A stretch of 64,000 nucleotides of DNA from contig NZ_CP043312.1 of NCBI RefSeq assembly GCF_008189685.1, positions 541,312-605,311 of the forward strand, in the 5' to 3' direction. The notes beneath the pieces are model-generated. The model worked only from the letters and a program-made list of their open reading frames with translations. It searched no databases and was not told the DNA's origin. Position 1 is the first letter of the stretch, and each line of letters begins with the position of its first letter. A program made the position numbers and the translations under genes. This DNA comes from Candidatus Sneabacter namystus. Its GTDB lineage: Bacteria; Pseudomonadota; Alphaproteobacteria; Rickettsiales; Rickettsiaceae. Below, piece after piece: positions 18,538 to 28,095 of the stretch.

Positions 18538-19539
18538 ATGAGTCTTTTAGAGGCGCGTAAAGCGTATAAACCTTTTGAATATCCGTGGGCATACGAGGCC
18601 TGGTATACTCAACAAAAAATTCATTGGCTACCAGAAGAAGTGCCAATGAGCGATGATGTAATAGACTGGAAATACCATCTTTCTAATAGTGAAAAAAATC
18701 TGTTAACACAAATTTTAAGGTTCTTTACTCAAGCAGATATAGAGGTAAATAAATGCTACATGAAGCACTATTCTAGAGTGTTTCAAGCTCCTGAAGTACA
18801 GATGATGTTAACAGCTTTTTCTAATATGGAAACGGTTCATATAGTAGGATATTCTCATCTATTGGACACTTTAGGATTACCCGAAGTTGAATATCAAGCA
18901 TTTCTAAAATACAAAGAAATGTCTGATAAAGCCGATTATATGGAAAAATTTAATGTCAATGATCCAGAAGGTATAGCAACCACTCTAGCAGCTTTTGGTG
19001 CATTTACTGAAGGGTTGCAGCTTTTTGCATCGTTTGCCATCCTATTAAACTTTCCGAGATTTAATAAGATGAAGGGAATGGGGCAAGTAGTGACATGGTC
19101 TGCCAGAGATGAAACTTTGCACACACAGTCAATAATAAAACTTTTTAAAACATTCATACAAGAAAACCCCAAAGTGTGGAATGACTCTTTAAAGAATCAT
19201 CTATGTGAAATATGTGCAGCCATAGTAAATCTTGAAGATGCATTTATCGATTTAGCATTCGAGCTTGGGGATGTAAAAGGTTTAACAGCAAGAGAAGTAA
19301 AAAAATACATAAGATATGTGGCAGATAAAAGGCTTGTGCAATTAGGGTTAAGAGAAATGTACCTTACTGAAGAAAATCCTCTTCCATGGCTTGATGAAAT
19401 ACTCAATTGTGTGGAGCATGCAAACTTCTTTGAAGCACGTGTCACTGAGTACGCTAAATCTGCGACCCAAGGTGTTTGGAGTGAAGTATTTAAAGATATA
19501 GATGAAAACTCTATGCAGCAAGAAATGCTTCCCAGATAA
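18538..19539 (+). CDS. nrdB: Ribonucleoside-diphosphate reductase, beta subunit
   Basis: NrdB holds the di-metal centre that generates the radical used by NrdA. The 333-residue protein has the ligands Glu98 and His101 in METVHIVGY and keeps a tyrosine at position 105, the place of the radical-bearing Tyr in class Ia enzymes; chlamydial class Ic proteins have Phe there. Further ligands lie in FTEGLQ and in SARDETLH. This pattern indicates a tyrosyl-radical enzyme. It directly follows nrdA. The expected C-terminal tail that docks into NrdA is present but short, ending in ENSMQQEMLPR. Confidence 0.95.
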   Translation: MSLLEARKAYKPFEYPWAYEAWYTQQKIHWLPEEVPMSDDVIDWKYHLSNSEKNLLTQILRFFTQADIEVNKCYMKHYSRVFQAPEVQMMLTAFSNMETVHIVGYSHLLDTLGLPEVEYQAFLKYKEMSDKADYMEKFNVNDPEGIATTLAAFGAFTEGLQLFASFAILLNFPRFNKMKGMGQVVTWSARDETLHTQSIIKLFKTFIQENPKVWNDSLKNHLCEICAAIVNLEDAFIDLAFELGDVKGLTAREVKKYIRYVADKRLVQLGLREMYLTEENPLPWLDEILNCVEHANFFEARVTEYAKSATQGVWSEVFKDIDENSMQQEMLPR

Positions 19540-19575
19540 AAAAGTTGAAGTAATTCTTAGTCATCCATTGACGAT

Positions 19576-20898
19576 ATGGATACCATTTTTGCACTATCAT
19601 CAGCTCCGGGTAAGGCAGGAATAAGCGTCTTTAGAATTTCAGGACCAAAATCATTGTTACTGTTGAAAAAATTAACCAGAGAATCACATTTTACGCCACG
19701 TATGTGTTACACAAATAACATATACGATTTCAGAAACGGAAAATATGATTTAATTGATTGCGCTGTCACTATCTTTTTCGCCGCTCCTAAAAGTTTTACT
19801 GGAGAAGACGTATTAGAAATACATACACACGGAGGCAACGCAATAAAAGAAATATTAACAGAAGTAGTGTTAAACGAACCAAATGTAAGATATGCGGATC
19901 CAGGTGAATTCACAAAAAGAGCGTTTTTGAACAAAAAAATAGATTTAACACAAGCAGAAGGCATATCAGATCTGATAGAAGCAGATACAAAACTGCAACA
20001 CGTACAAGCAGTACGTCAAATGTCAGGCGCTTTGCAGAAATTATACTCCAAGTGGCGTAATATTACGGTAGAGATAATGGCATTACTCACTGCATTAATA
20101 GATTTTCCTGAGGATGACGTACCAGATACCGTACTGACAAACATTTCTCAAATGATTAAAACCCTTATACGCGATTTAAAAAGCCATCTATCTGATAACC
20201 GCAATGGAGAAAGATTAAGAAGTGGAATTAAATTAGGCATTTTCGGAGCGCCCAATACAGGCAAATCTTCCCTGACAAATCTTCTTACCAAAAATGAAAC
20301 GTCGATAGTAACACACATAGCAGGCACAACTAGAGATGTAGTTGTAGCCAACATAAATTTAGAAGGATACCCCATAAGTATAATAGATACTGCCGGTGTA
20401 CGAGAGAGTGTTACAGATTTAGTAGAAAAAATAGGAATTAAAAAAGCTAAAGACTATTTTGCCAAATGCGATATAAAAATAATTTTAGCAGACCCTACCG
20501 AGCAATGCTTTATCCCTGAAGAGCTAAAACAAATGCAAGACAACAATACAATAGTAGCTATAAATAAAATAGATCTTGTAGAAAATTACAATGAAAAAGA
20601 TACAATATCAATATCTTGCTTAAAAAAGCTTAATATAGGGATGTTAATTAAAGAAATAGTCAATAAAGCTAAGACATTAGCATATCCTACACATGATCCT
20701 CTTATCACAAGAAGCAGACATAGAGTTGCTATACTAAAAGCTTTAAATTGCTTAGAAAACTCTTTGCAAGAACAAGACTTTGTAATCAAAGCTCAAGAGA
20801 TACAAAATGCACACGAATACCTTAAACTTATTACGGGAACAATCCACATAGAAGAAGTATTAGAGAAAGTATTTAAAAATTTCTGTATTGGTAAATGA
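19576..20898 (+). CDS. mnmE: tRNA modification GTPase MnmE
   Basis: MnmE, with MnmG, modifies the wobble uridine (xm5U34) of several tRNAs. The 440-residue protein has the folate-binding N-terminal domain (start ALSSAPGKAGISVFRISG), a helical domain, and an inserted GTPase with G1 GAPNTGKSS at about 224-232, DTAGVRES as G3 and NKID as G4. It ends with CIGK, the conserved C-terminal C-x-G-K motif needed for modification, so it is complete. It overlaps the xerC-like gene by four bases (ATGA), indicating translational coupling. Confidence 0.96.
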   Translation: MDTIFALSSAPGKAGISVFRISGPKSLLLLKKLTRESHFTPRMCYTNNIYDFRNGKYDLIDCAVTIFFAAPKSFTGEDVLEIHTHGGNAIKEILTEVVLNEPNVRYADPGEFTKRAFLNKKIDLTQAEGISDLIEADTKLQHVQAVRQMSGALQKLYSKWRNITVEIMALLTALIDFPEDDVPDTVLTNISQMIKTLIRDLKSHLSDNRNGERLRSGIKLGIFGAPNTGKSSLTNLLTKNETSIVTHIAGTTRDVVVANINLEGYPISIIDTAGVRESVTDLVEKIGIKKAKDYFAKCDIKIILADPTEQCFIPEELKQMQDNNTIVAINKIDLVENYNEKDTISISCLKKLNIGMLIKEIVNKAKTLAYPTHDPLITRSRHRVAILKALNCLENSLQEQDFVIKAQEIQNAHEYLKLITGTIHIEEVLEKVFKNFCIGK

Positions 20899-21809
20899 TG
20901 CTGCAGATAATTGATACACCTGTATCAGAAACAATAAAAAACTGGACAAGCTATTTGCAAAATCAACTAGGTTATTCACATCACACTGTGGTTGCCTACA
21001 TAAAAGACGTAAACAATTTTTGTTATTTTTTACACAAATATTACAATAAGACTACAACCATAGACGATATAATCTCCACTGACATCAGAACCATAAGAAG
21101 TTGGCTTGCGTGGAGGATGCAGTCTAGCTCTCATGCCTCTTCTGCAAGAGCTATATCTTCCTTAAGAAATTTCTACAAATTTCTTTCGGTACAATACCCT
21201 TCTATCAATCATCATATATTTTCCATAAAAATACCAAAAATAAAACGCAATAATCCGAAAGTCTTAGATGCAAATGACGTAGTACTATGTATATCTGCAA
21301 TAGGTCACAACAGAACAAATTGGACAGCATTGCGAGATCAAACCATATTAATGTTAATGTACGGTACGGGATTAAGAATTAGTGAAACTCTATCTATAAC
21401 AAAGGAACACATAGGAGAAGATAGTATAAAAGTCGTATGTAAAGGCAATAAAGTAAGAATCATTCCATTGCTTTCTTTACTAAAATCACATCTAAAACAC
21501 TACTTACAAATCTTACCTTTTCCTATACAACCTAATATCCCTATTTTTTTAGGAAAAAGAGGTAAAACTCTAAAAGCTAGTACATTTAATGCCACTTTAA
21601 GACAATTACGCAAAAATATGAATCTGCCTAAACATGTCACACCTCATGCCTTTAGACACAGCTTTGCTACACACCTGCTAAAAAATGGTGCTAGTCTAAG
21701 GGCGGTACAAGAATTACTAGGACACGCTAGTCTTAAATCTACACAAATATATACGCATATAGATACTGAACATTTATATAAGTCATACAAAAAACACCCT
21801 CTCAACTAA
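20895..21809 (+). CDS. xerC: Tyrosine recombinase XerC/XerD family
   Basis: Xer recombinases resolve chromosome dimers at dif. The 304-residue protein has a SAM-like N-terminal domain that opens with WTSYLQNQLGYSHHTVVAY and a C-terminal catalytic domain with the full tetrad and nucleophile: Arg161 (GTGLRISE), His251 and Arg254 (HAFRHSFATHLL), His277 (LLGHASL) and Tyr286 (QIYTHI). I prefer XerC over XerD because of TQIYTHID, but the two are hard to separate by eye. The start at 20895 overlaps the mnmE stop; a second ATG follows immediately. There are no signs of an integrated element nearby, so this is a housekeeping recombinase. Confidence 0.9.
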   Translation: MMLQIIDTPVSETIKNWTSYLQNQLGYSHHTVVAYIKDVNNFCYFLHKYYNKTTTIDDIISTDIRTIRSWLAWRMQSSSHASSARAISSLRNFYKFLSVQYPSINHHIFSIKIPKIKRNNPKVLDANDVVLCISAIGHNRTNWTALRDQTILMLMYGTGLRISETLSITKEHIGEDSIKVVCKGNKVRIIPLLSLLKSHLKHYLQILPFPIQPNIPIFLGKRGKTLKASTFNATLRQLRKNMNLPKHVTPHAFRHSFATHLLKNGASLRAVQELLGHASLKSTQIYTHIDTEHLYKSYKKHPLN

Positions 21810-21897
21810 AAATTCAAGAAAGAGGCAGTTGCACTATATGCTTCACAATGTCAGAATGTAGTATCTAAATAACATTCTATATTTAAGTAGGTTAAAG

Positions 21898-22446
21898 ATG
21901 AAACTGCTAGTACTATTATTTTTAACTTTCATAATTTTGAGAAAGCTCGCAAAGGCCATTGGAACCATGGTAAAAACAGATTATACCAGTAGCTCCCAAG
22001 ACTTTTCTGTCGCAAAAGATGTAACATCTTATTCTGAAAGTGCTACTACAATTAATCACGATCTGATAGTAGTAGAAAACAAAGAGGAACTATTAGAAGG
22101 TATCAATACCTTGTCCAAAAATTTTGATTCTTTTTCTTTATCTAAGTTTATATCAAGTGCCAAAAAGGCAATTCTACTGCTGAGAAAATCTCTTAAACAA
22201 AAGGATGAAAAAGCATTAACAGCATTAGTAGAATCCAGTTTCATCGATACAATAAAGACGATGCAAGATAAGATATTTGAAATAGAGGAAGGGTCTGTTC
22301 AGAATGCTAAGGTAGAAAAAATATATTCTTTTAACAATAAGGCTTTTATCACTCTTGTACTGCAATACCCTCTTTCAAAATGGACATTCAGTAGACACAT
22401 AAAAAACTTAGGTAAAGAATGGTTTATAAGCAATGTATCAGTTTGA
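21898..22446 (+). CDS. Tim44-like (TimA-type) membrane-anchored protein
   Basis: The 182-residue protein has one N-terminal membrane segment (MKLLVLLFLTFIILRKLAKA), a Ser/Thr-rich linker, and a C-terminal domain from about residue 80 that matches the bacterial Tim44-like domain: a helix pattern SKFISSAKKAILLLRKSLKQ, then DEKALTALVESSFIDTIKTM, and a final strand with KTLGKEW-like spacing (NLGKEWFISNV). Alphaproteobacterial relatives of mitochondrial Tim44 are called TimA; their role is not well defined, with membrane protein biogenesis proposed. It lies between xerC and lipA on the same strand, 18 bases before lipA. Family assignment is by pattern only. Confidence 0.7.
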   Translation: MKLLVLLFLTFIILRKLAKAIGTMVKTDYTSSSQDFSVAKDVTSYSESATTINHDLIVVENKEELLEGINTLSKNFDSFSLSKFISSAKKAILLLRKSLKQKDEKALTALVESSFIDTIKTMQDKIFEIEEGSVQNAKVEKIYSFNNKAFITLVLQYPLSKWTFSRHIKNLGKEWFISNVSV

Positions 22447-22464
22447 AATATAAAATACTGAAGC

Positions 22465-23364
22465 ATGATGAATTCAAATAATAAAAGCTCTAAACCTCAT
22501 TGGCTAAGAGTAAGGTCTCCAAATTCTAAAATCTATAAAGAAACCAAAAACATAATCGAGACATTAAACCTTAATACGATATGTCAAGAAGCAGCTTGCC
22601 CTAACATAGGCGAGTGTTGGTCAAAAAAGCATGCAGCAATGATGATTTTAGGATCGGTATGTACCCGAGCCTGTAAATTTTGCAACGTGAAAACTGGTAT
22701 ACCACAACCAATTGATACAAAAGAACCTTATAAAATAGCACAATCAGTAAAACAGTTATCTCTCTCTCACATAGTCATAACCTCTGTTGATAGAGACGAT
22801 TTGCCAGATGGTGGAGCAGAACAATTTGCAAAATGCATATTAGAGATAAAAAAACAGTCTCCTGCCACAACAATTGAAGTGCTAACGCCAGATTGGCGTA
22901 ATAAGTCAGGAGCATTAGAAATCGTGGTGCTAGCTAAACCAGATGTGTACAATCATAACATAGAAACTGTTCCTTCGTTGTATAGAGAGATAAGACCAGG
23001 AGCAAGGTACTATAACTCCTTACGCCTTTTGGACAATGTAAAAAAAACAGATCCAGAAATATTTACAAAGTCTGGCATTATGTTAGGTCTAGGTGAAACA
23101 AAACAAGAAGTAATGCAAGTGATGGACGATATGATAGAAGCAAAGGTGGACTTTATAACAATAAGTCAATATCTATCACCTGGACCTAAATATGCTCAAG
23201 TAAAAGAATACATCTCGCCTGAAATTTTCGATTATTATGGTAGGTTGGCCAAGGCAAAAGGCTTTTTAATGGTTTCGTCCACACCACTAACACGATCTTC
23301 TTACCATGCAGACGAAGATTTTCTCAAATTAAAACAAGCGCGCTTAGAACAAAATAAATTGTAA
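22465..23364 (+). CDS. lipA: Lipoyl synthase
   Basis: LipA inserts two sulfurs into octanoyl groups on the E2 subunits of 2-oxoacid dehydrogenases, making lipoate. The 299-residue radical-SAM protein has both clusters: the auxiliary CX4CX5C motif at Cys40, Cys45 and Cys51 ([12 protein letters not shown]) and the radical-SAM CX3CX2C motif at Cys66, Cys70 and Cys73 (CTRACKFC). Downstream blocks [15 protein letters not shown] and [19 protein letters not shown] are typical. The auxiliary cluster must be rebuilt after each turnover, in other bacteria by Nfu-type carriers; an nfu gene lies at 52.9 kb. The gene follows the Tim44-like gene by 18 bases. Confidence 0.97.
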   Translation: MMNSNNKSSKPHWLRVRSPNSKIYKETKNIIETLNLNTICQEAACPNIGECWSKKHAAMMILGSVCTRACKFCNVKTGIPQPIDTKEPYKIAQSVKQLSLSHIVITSVDRDDLPDGGAEQFAKCILEIKKQSPATTIEVLTPDWRNKSGALEIVVLAKPDVYNHNIETVPSLYREIRPGARYYNSLRLLDNVKKTDPEIFTKSGIMLGLGETKQEVMQVMDDMIEAKVDFITISQYLSPGPKYAQVKEYISPEIFDYYGRLAKAKGFLMVSSTPLTRSSYHADEDFLKLKQARLEQNKL

Positions 23365-23437
23365 TACACACAGTTACACAATTAGTCACAAAAATAGGAA
23401 GAAAAATCGTACGTTTTATTGTAAAGAGACTATAACG

Positions 23438-23509
23438 TGCCGAATGTCAGATTCGAACTGACGACCTACCGCTTACAAGGCGGTTGCTCTACCACTGAGC
23501 TAATTCGGC
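23438..23509 (-). tRNA. tRNA-Thr (UGU)
   Basis: Minus-strand reading gives a 72-nt cloverleaf: acceptor GCCGAAT pairing with ATTCGGC, D-arm GCTCAGTGGTAGAGC, anticodon stem ACCGC with loop CTTGTAA (anticodon TGT), and T-arm GTCAGTTCGAATCTGAC. The base after the acceptor is A followed by CG, so CCA is not encoded, unlike in the Ser and Ile tRNAs of this window. Confidence 0.95.
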
Positions 23510-23639
23510 ATCACGTGTAGCAAAGAGTAACACAAACAAACGAATTTAGGGACTCTCCCCCTATAACATGCTATTCTACACAGGTATTGTTACATAAAAA
23601 TAGACAAAATCCCAGAAATTAAATCAATAACAATTCAAA

Positions 23640-24794
23640 ATGACAACACCATCACAGGCAAATACTCAGTTTGTAAGAAAAAATTTAGAATTTTTAGGAA
23701 ACGTATTTTTACTCACAGCAGCATGCATATCTATACTATTAAGCAGCTCTAAAATATCGCAGCAATACTCTAAAATACTAAACATAGTACTGTATTCAAT
23801 GTCGATAAAAGAATGGATATCAGAAGGTCTTATGACATTATTTTTCTTGCTAGTTGCAATGGATTTAAAAAAAGAAATAAAAATAGGATTACTATCTGAT
23901 AGATCACAAATTTTTCTTCCACTTTTTGCAGCAGTAGGTGGGATGATAGTACCAGCTGCTGTCTTCCTATTAGTCAATGTAGCGAATATAGAACATTATA
24001 AGGCATGTGCTATCCCTTGTGCTACCGATATAGCATTTGCACTAACAGCATTTGCACTTATAGCGCAACCTTATGTATCAAGATCTGTAAAGTTATTTCT
24101 TATGGCTTTAGCAATATTCGACGATATAGGAGCAATACTCATTATTGCTCTTTTTTATAATAAAAACATTATTCTCTCTCCTTTGTTAATTACTTTACTA
24201 GGATTTGGAATTTGTGTAGCCTCAAATAAATACAAAACACACAATATCGTATTTTATTTAATTGGTTGCATTACTATGTGGATAGGTTTGAAAAATTCTG
24301 GTATTCATGCAACTATGTCAGGAGTATTAACCGGTTTACTAATGCCAGTAAATGTTATAAAAAAGTTTACTATACCTGTGCAAAAAATTGTAGATTTTAT
24401 GATATTGCCTCTGTTTGCACTTGCGGCATGCACCATAGATACACGCATGGTAGATTTTACAACAATTTTTAAACCAGTATCTTTAGGTATTTTTCTTGGC
24501 CTTGTAGTAGGAAAGCAAGTAGGAGTAATGATATTTACTTGGTTAGCAGTGAAATTGAAAATATCATCTTTACCAGATAAAACATCGTGGATGGATTTTT
24601 ATGTAGTAGCATTATTGTCAGGAATAGGATTCACAATGAGTCTATTTATAGGAGAATTGTCTTTTTCTGATAAAGAAACTTTAAATTTAGTTAAAACTGG
24701 TTTAACTTTAGGTTCTATAACAACCTTAGTATTAGGAATGATCGCGGTGCAGGTAGGAAAAAAGTTAAAAATATCAAAAAATAAATATATATAA
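23640..24794 (+). CDS. nhaA: Na+/H+ antiporter NhaA
   Basis: NhaA exports sodium in exchange for protons and helps set internal pH. The 384-residue protein has about twelve transmembrane helices. Family hallmarks are EGLMTLFFLLVAMDLKKEI, the ion-binding paired aspartates in LAIFDDIGAI, CAIPCATDIAFAL, and GIGFTMSLFIGELSF. Length and motifs agree with an intact antiporter. Its stop codon overlaps the pepA start by one base, so it heads a run of plus-strand genes nhaA-pepA-mipZ-yihY-tsaE. The upstream gap also holds tRNA-Thr on the other strand. Confidence 0.95.
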   Translation: MTTPSQANTQFVRKNLEFLGNVFLLTAACISILLSSSKISQQYSKILNIVLYSMSIKEWISEGLMTLFFLLVAMDLKKEIKIGLLSDRSQIFLPLFAAVGGMIVPAAVFLLVNVANIEHYKACAIPCATDIAFALTAFALIAQPYVSRSVKLFLMALAIFDDIGAILIIALFYNKNIILSPLLITLLGFGICVASNKYKTHNIVFYLIGCITMWIGLKNSGIHATMSGVLTGLLMPVNVIKKFTIPVQKIVDFMILPLFALAACTIDTRMVDFTTIFKPVSLGIFLGLVVGKQVGVMIFTWLAVKLKISSLPDKTSWMDFYVVALLSGIGFTMSLFIGELSFSDKETLNLVKTGLTLGSITTLVLGMIAVQVGKKLKISKNKYI

Positions 24795-26329
24795 TGGACA
24801 TAAAATTTAACAACGCCCCAAAAGCAACATCTTTTGTTGTACTAACAAACGACAAATTACAAATACTTAACTACGACACAGATATTACGAAACAGTATCC
24901 TGTACTAAGTAAATACCTAGAATTTTCAAGCAGTTTTAAAGGCAAAGAGGGGGAAATTGAAGTAGTGTCACATATGCATAAAGAAAAGCTGGTATTCATA
25001 CTTTTGGCTGGACTTGGTGAAATGGAAAAAATTTCCAACTTAACATTCCAAAAAGCAGGACATACAATCTCTAGCCATATAAAAAAATTGAAGCTACAAG
25101 CGGTACAACTATCAGCACGGATGGATATCGTGAATATAAACAAAGATGTTTGGGTAGCCAACTGCGCGTACGGCATTATGTCTGGTCAATACTGCTTTGA
25201 AAAATACAAAAGCGAAAAAGAATCCATAAATACATGCCTGTATCTAGATGGCATAGAAGATACAACGCCTTTAGACCATTTAAAAGCAATTAACAATGGT
25301 ACGGTATTTGCGAAAGACTGCGTTCATACTCCACCAAATGATCTGTACCCTAAGTTATATGCAGCTAAAGTGCAACAAGAGTTTAAGGGCTTGGAAAATG
25401 TCAAAATTTCTGTCTTGTCAGAAAATTCAATGAAAAAATTAGGAATGAATGCATTGTTAGGTGTAGGGCAAGGGTCAGGGCATGAATCTATTTTGCTTAC
25501 GGTACAATATAAAGGAACAGACAATCCAAAAGATGCACCTGTGGCATTCGTAGGAAAGGGAGTAACTTTTGACACCGGTGGTATATCTATCAAACCAGCA
25601 CACAACATGCATAAGATGAAGTATGATATGGCTGGATCTGCAGCAGTTTTAGGAGCTATAAAAAGCCTAGCCACAAGAAAAGCAAAAGTGCATGCCGTAG
25701 GAGTGGTAGGCTTAGTAGAAAATATGCCTGGTCATAACGCACAACGCCCAGGTGATATAGTAAAAACTATGTCTTCGAAAACAGTAGAAATACTAAATAC
25801 AGACGCAGAAGGCAGGCTTGTGTTAGCAGACGCACTTTGGTATACACAATCTAAATTTAGTCCAAAAATTATGATAGATCTCGCTACGTTAACAGGAGCA
25901 GTAATTGTCTCTTTAGGCTCTACCTACGCTGGATGCTTCGGCAATGATACGACAATTATAAAACAGTTGGAAGAAGCGGGAGAACAAACTGAACAAAAAG
26001 TATGGCACATGCCACTACATAAAGATTACGATGATCTTATGAAATCTACAGTAGCTGATATAGCCAATATATCAGAAACACGACCTGGTGCAGCCGGAGC
26101 CGCTACAGCAGCACAATTTTTACAGCATTTTGTAGGAGAGACTAAATGGGCACACCTTGATATTGCAGGAGTGGCACTAGAAAGTGGCGCAGTAAACGCT
26201 AAAGGTTACGGAGTGGCGTTGCTGGATAAGTTGGTGGAACTGTTTTATGAAGATACAAATAATCAACCTGTTAAAAAAACTGTAGAAAAAAAAAGTAAAG
26301 TTAAGATCAAAGAACAAGAAAAGAAATGA
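24794..26329 (+). CDS. pepA: Cytosol (leucyl) aminopeptidase PepA
   Basis: PepA removes N-terminal residues from peptides, and in some bacteria also binds DNA during Xer recombination. The 511-residue protein has the M17 family layout: a variable N-terminal domain to about 180, then a catalytic domain with VGKGVTFDTGGISIKPAHNM (metal-binding Lys and Asp, catalytic Lys) and the signature NTDAEGRLVLADAL. The C-terminus carries an extra Lys/Glu-rich tail of about 20 residues. It overlaps nhaA by one base upstream and the mipZ gene by four bases downstream, suggesting translational coupling. It could aid peptide use by an amino-acid-scavenging parasite. Confidence 0.96.
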   Translation: MDIKFNNAPKATSFVVLTNDKLQILNYDTDITKQYPVLSKYLEFSSSFKGKEGEIEVVSHMHKEKLVFILLAGLGEMEKISNLTFQKAGHTISSHIKKLKLQAVQLSARMDIVNINKDVWVANCAYGIMSGQYCFEKYKSEKESINTCLYLDGIEDTTPLDHLKAINNGTVFAKDCVHTPPNDLYPKLYAAKVQQEFKGLENVKISVLSENSMKKLGMNALLGVGQGSGHESILLTVQYKGTDNPKDAPVAFVGKGVTFDTGGISIKPAHNMHKMKYDMAGSAAVLGAIKSLATRKAKVHAVGVVGLVENMPGHNAQRPGDIVKTMSSKTVEILNTDAEGRLVLADALWYTQSKFSPKIMIDLATLTGAVIVSLGSTYAGCFGNDTTIIKQLEEAGEQTEQKVWHMPLHKDYDDLMKSTVADIANISETRPGAAGAATAAQFLQHFVGETKWAHLDIAGVALESGAVNAKGYGVALLDKLVELFYEDTNNQPVKKTVEKKSKVKIKEQEKK

Positions 26330-27189
26330 CAAAGAACATAGAAAAACAAGAACATAACGCAGCACCTTTCAGTAGCAGCACCAATCGAAAAACACACATC
26401 TTGGTAATAGGCAACATTAAAGGAGGAGCAGGAAAAAGTACGTGCGCTATGCATATCATAGCAGGATTAATAGATCAAGGACTAAAAGTTGCAAGTCTAG
26501 ACACTGATGGAAATCAAAAAACTCTTACAACTTATATACAAAATCGCCAAATTTTTAACCAAAAAAATTCCGATATAAAACTACAGTTGCCATTACATTT
26601 TTTATTACAAGGAAAATCCTGTAATAGTAGCGTCACAGAAGAGCAAGAGGCAAAAATATTACAACACACTCTCAACAAGGCAAAAGAATATGCAGACGTA
26701 ATAGTGATAGATACACCAGGCAGTGTATGTTCTTTATCCTCTCTTGCACATTCTTATGCTGACACCATAGTAACGCCAGTAAATGATAGCTTTCTTGATA
26801 TTGACGTATTAGCAAGTGTCAATCCGGATTCTTTGAAAATTAATAAACTCTCCACTTATAGCGAGATGATATGGAAACAGAAATTACTTAAAGCTCAAAG
26901 AGATGGTGGGGAGATTAATTGGGTCATAGTAAGAAATAGATTGAGTAGCATAGATGCAAAAAATAAAAGAGCTGTGTCCCAAGTAATAGAAGAAATATCA
27001 AAAAAAGTAAAGTGTAGGGTCAGTCCTGGTTTTGGAGAACGAGTAATTTTTAGGGAACTTTTTTTAAAAGGTTTAACATTACTTGATTTGCCTGCCATTA
27101 AACAAGATAATCTATCTATGTCTCATGTAGCCGCACGACAAGAATTGAGAGGTTTACTTAGGTTTCTTAATATAAGCAAAAATAGTTAA
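26326..27189 (+). CDS. mipZ: Division-site positioning ATPase MipZ
   Basis: MipZ is a ParA-like ATPase of alphaproteobacteria that forms a gradient from the poles and blocks FtsZ assembly away from midcell. The 287-residue protein has the deviant Walker A KGGAGKST at 32-39 and LDTDGNQKT as Walker A' region. The block WVIVRNRLSSIDAKNKRAV and the later ERVIFRELFLKGLTLLDL are specific to MipZ as against plasmid or chromosomal ParA. A charged roughly 20-residue N-terminal extension precedes the fold. It overlaps pepA by four bases. MipZ normally needs ParB at the origin region; no parB is seen here. Confidence 0.88.
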   Translation: MTKNIEKQEHNAAPFSSSTNRKTHILVIGNIKGGAGKSTCAMHIIAGLIDQGLKVASLDTDGNQKTLTTYIQNRQIFNQKNSDIKLQLPLHFLLQGKSCNSSVTEEQEAKILQHTLNKAKEYADVIVIDTPGSVCSLSSLAHSYADTIVTPVNDSFLDIDVLASVNPDSLKINKLSTYSEMIWKQKLLKAQRDGGEINWVIVRNRLSSIDAKNKRAVSQVIEEISKKVKCRVSPGFGERVIFRELFLKGLTLLDLPAIKQDNLSMSHVAARQELRGLLRFLNISKNS

Positions 27190-27225
27190 GGTGTACTTAA
27201 CTCCACGAAAAAATCTTAATACAAG

Positions 27226-28095
27226 ATGTTTACAAAATTACGCAGTAGAATAATAAGTTTTTTTCAGTATTTTTGGACAGCGTCAATAAAAATAGTAGAA
27301 CATGACGGTATCGAGCATGCAGGGTACATGTCTTTTATTATGCTGTTGGCAATTTTTCCGACCTTATTGTTATTTTTATCGATCAGTACTCTTGTAGGAG
27401 CGTCTGATATAGGTAAACATCTAATAAAGTGGTTAGTGGATAATATGCCACACGCCACAACACACTCCATAAAACCTCACTTAATAAAGCTAACTTCTGC
27501 TCCTGCACAAAGTTTGATGACTTTTGCAACAGTAGGCAGTATATGGACAGCATCTTCTTTAATAGAAGGACTTAGAACAATACTAAACAGAATACATAGA
27601 GTACACAATCCACCAAGATATCTTATAAGAAGACTTCAAAGCACCTTGCAATTGCTACTTATAGGACTTGGTACTTTTCTAGTGATCACATCACTTGTAT
27701 TCTTTTCTTATATAACAGCACCTTTTTCAATAGATCTTATATTGAGAAAAACCGTGACAATGTTTTCCACGATACATAATTTCGCAATATACATAACACT
27801 TTTCTGTTTTGTAAGTGCACTGTACTACATTATACCTAACAGAAAAATACGATTACCTTCTGTTATTCCAGGAGCATGCGTTACAGTAACGTTATGGGTA
27901 TTAAGTGGACGACTTTTCTCTTCTTATCTGTCTTTATATTCCCAGTTCAATATTATATACGGATCTTTAGGTGGAATAATTATGACTTTATTGCTTTTTT
28001 ACACAGTAAACTTAGTATTTATATACGGAGCAGAAGTCAATAGTTGTGTTGAACAAAATAGCAAAAGAAACAATTTTTTCAGTGCAGTACGATAA
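27226..28095 (+). CDS. yihY: YihY/UPF0761 family membrane protein
   Basis: The 289-residue protein has six hydrophobic helices and the family features: DGIEHAGYMSFIMLLAIFP near the N-terminus, the central SIWTASSLIEGLRTILNRIH block, and IYGSLGGIIMTLLLFY followed by GAEVN near the end. These proteins were once called RNase BN, but that activity belongs to another protein (RbnZ); their real function is unknown and transport has been suggested. It lies 36 bases after mipZ and its end overlaps the start of the tsaE frame, so it is part of the same transcript. Confidence 0.88.
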   Translation: MFTKLRSRIISFFQYFWTASIKIVEHDGIEHAGYMSFIMLLAIFPTLLLFLSISTLVGASDIGKHLIKWLVDNMPHATTHSIKPHLIKLTSAPAQSLMTFATVGSIWTASSLIEGLRTILNRIHRVHNPPRYLIRRLQSTLQLLLIGLGTFLVITSLVFFSYITAPFSIDLILRKTVTMFSTIHNFAIYITLFCFVSALYYIIPNRKIRLPSVIPGACVTVTLWVLSGRLFSSYLSLYSQFNIIYGSLGGIIMTLLLFYTVNLVFIYGAEVNSCVEQNSKRNNFFSAVR

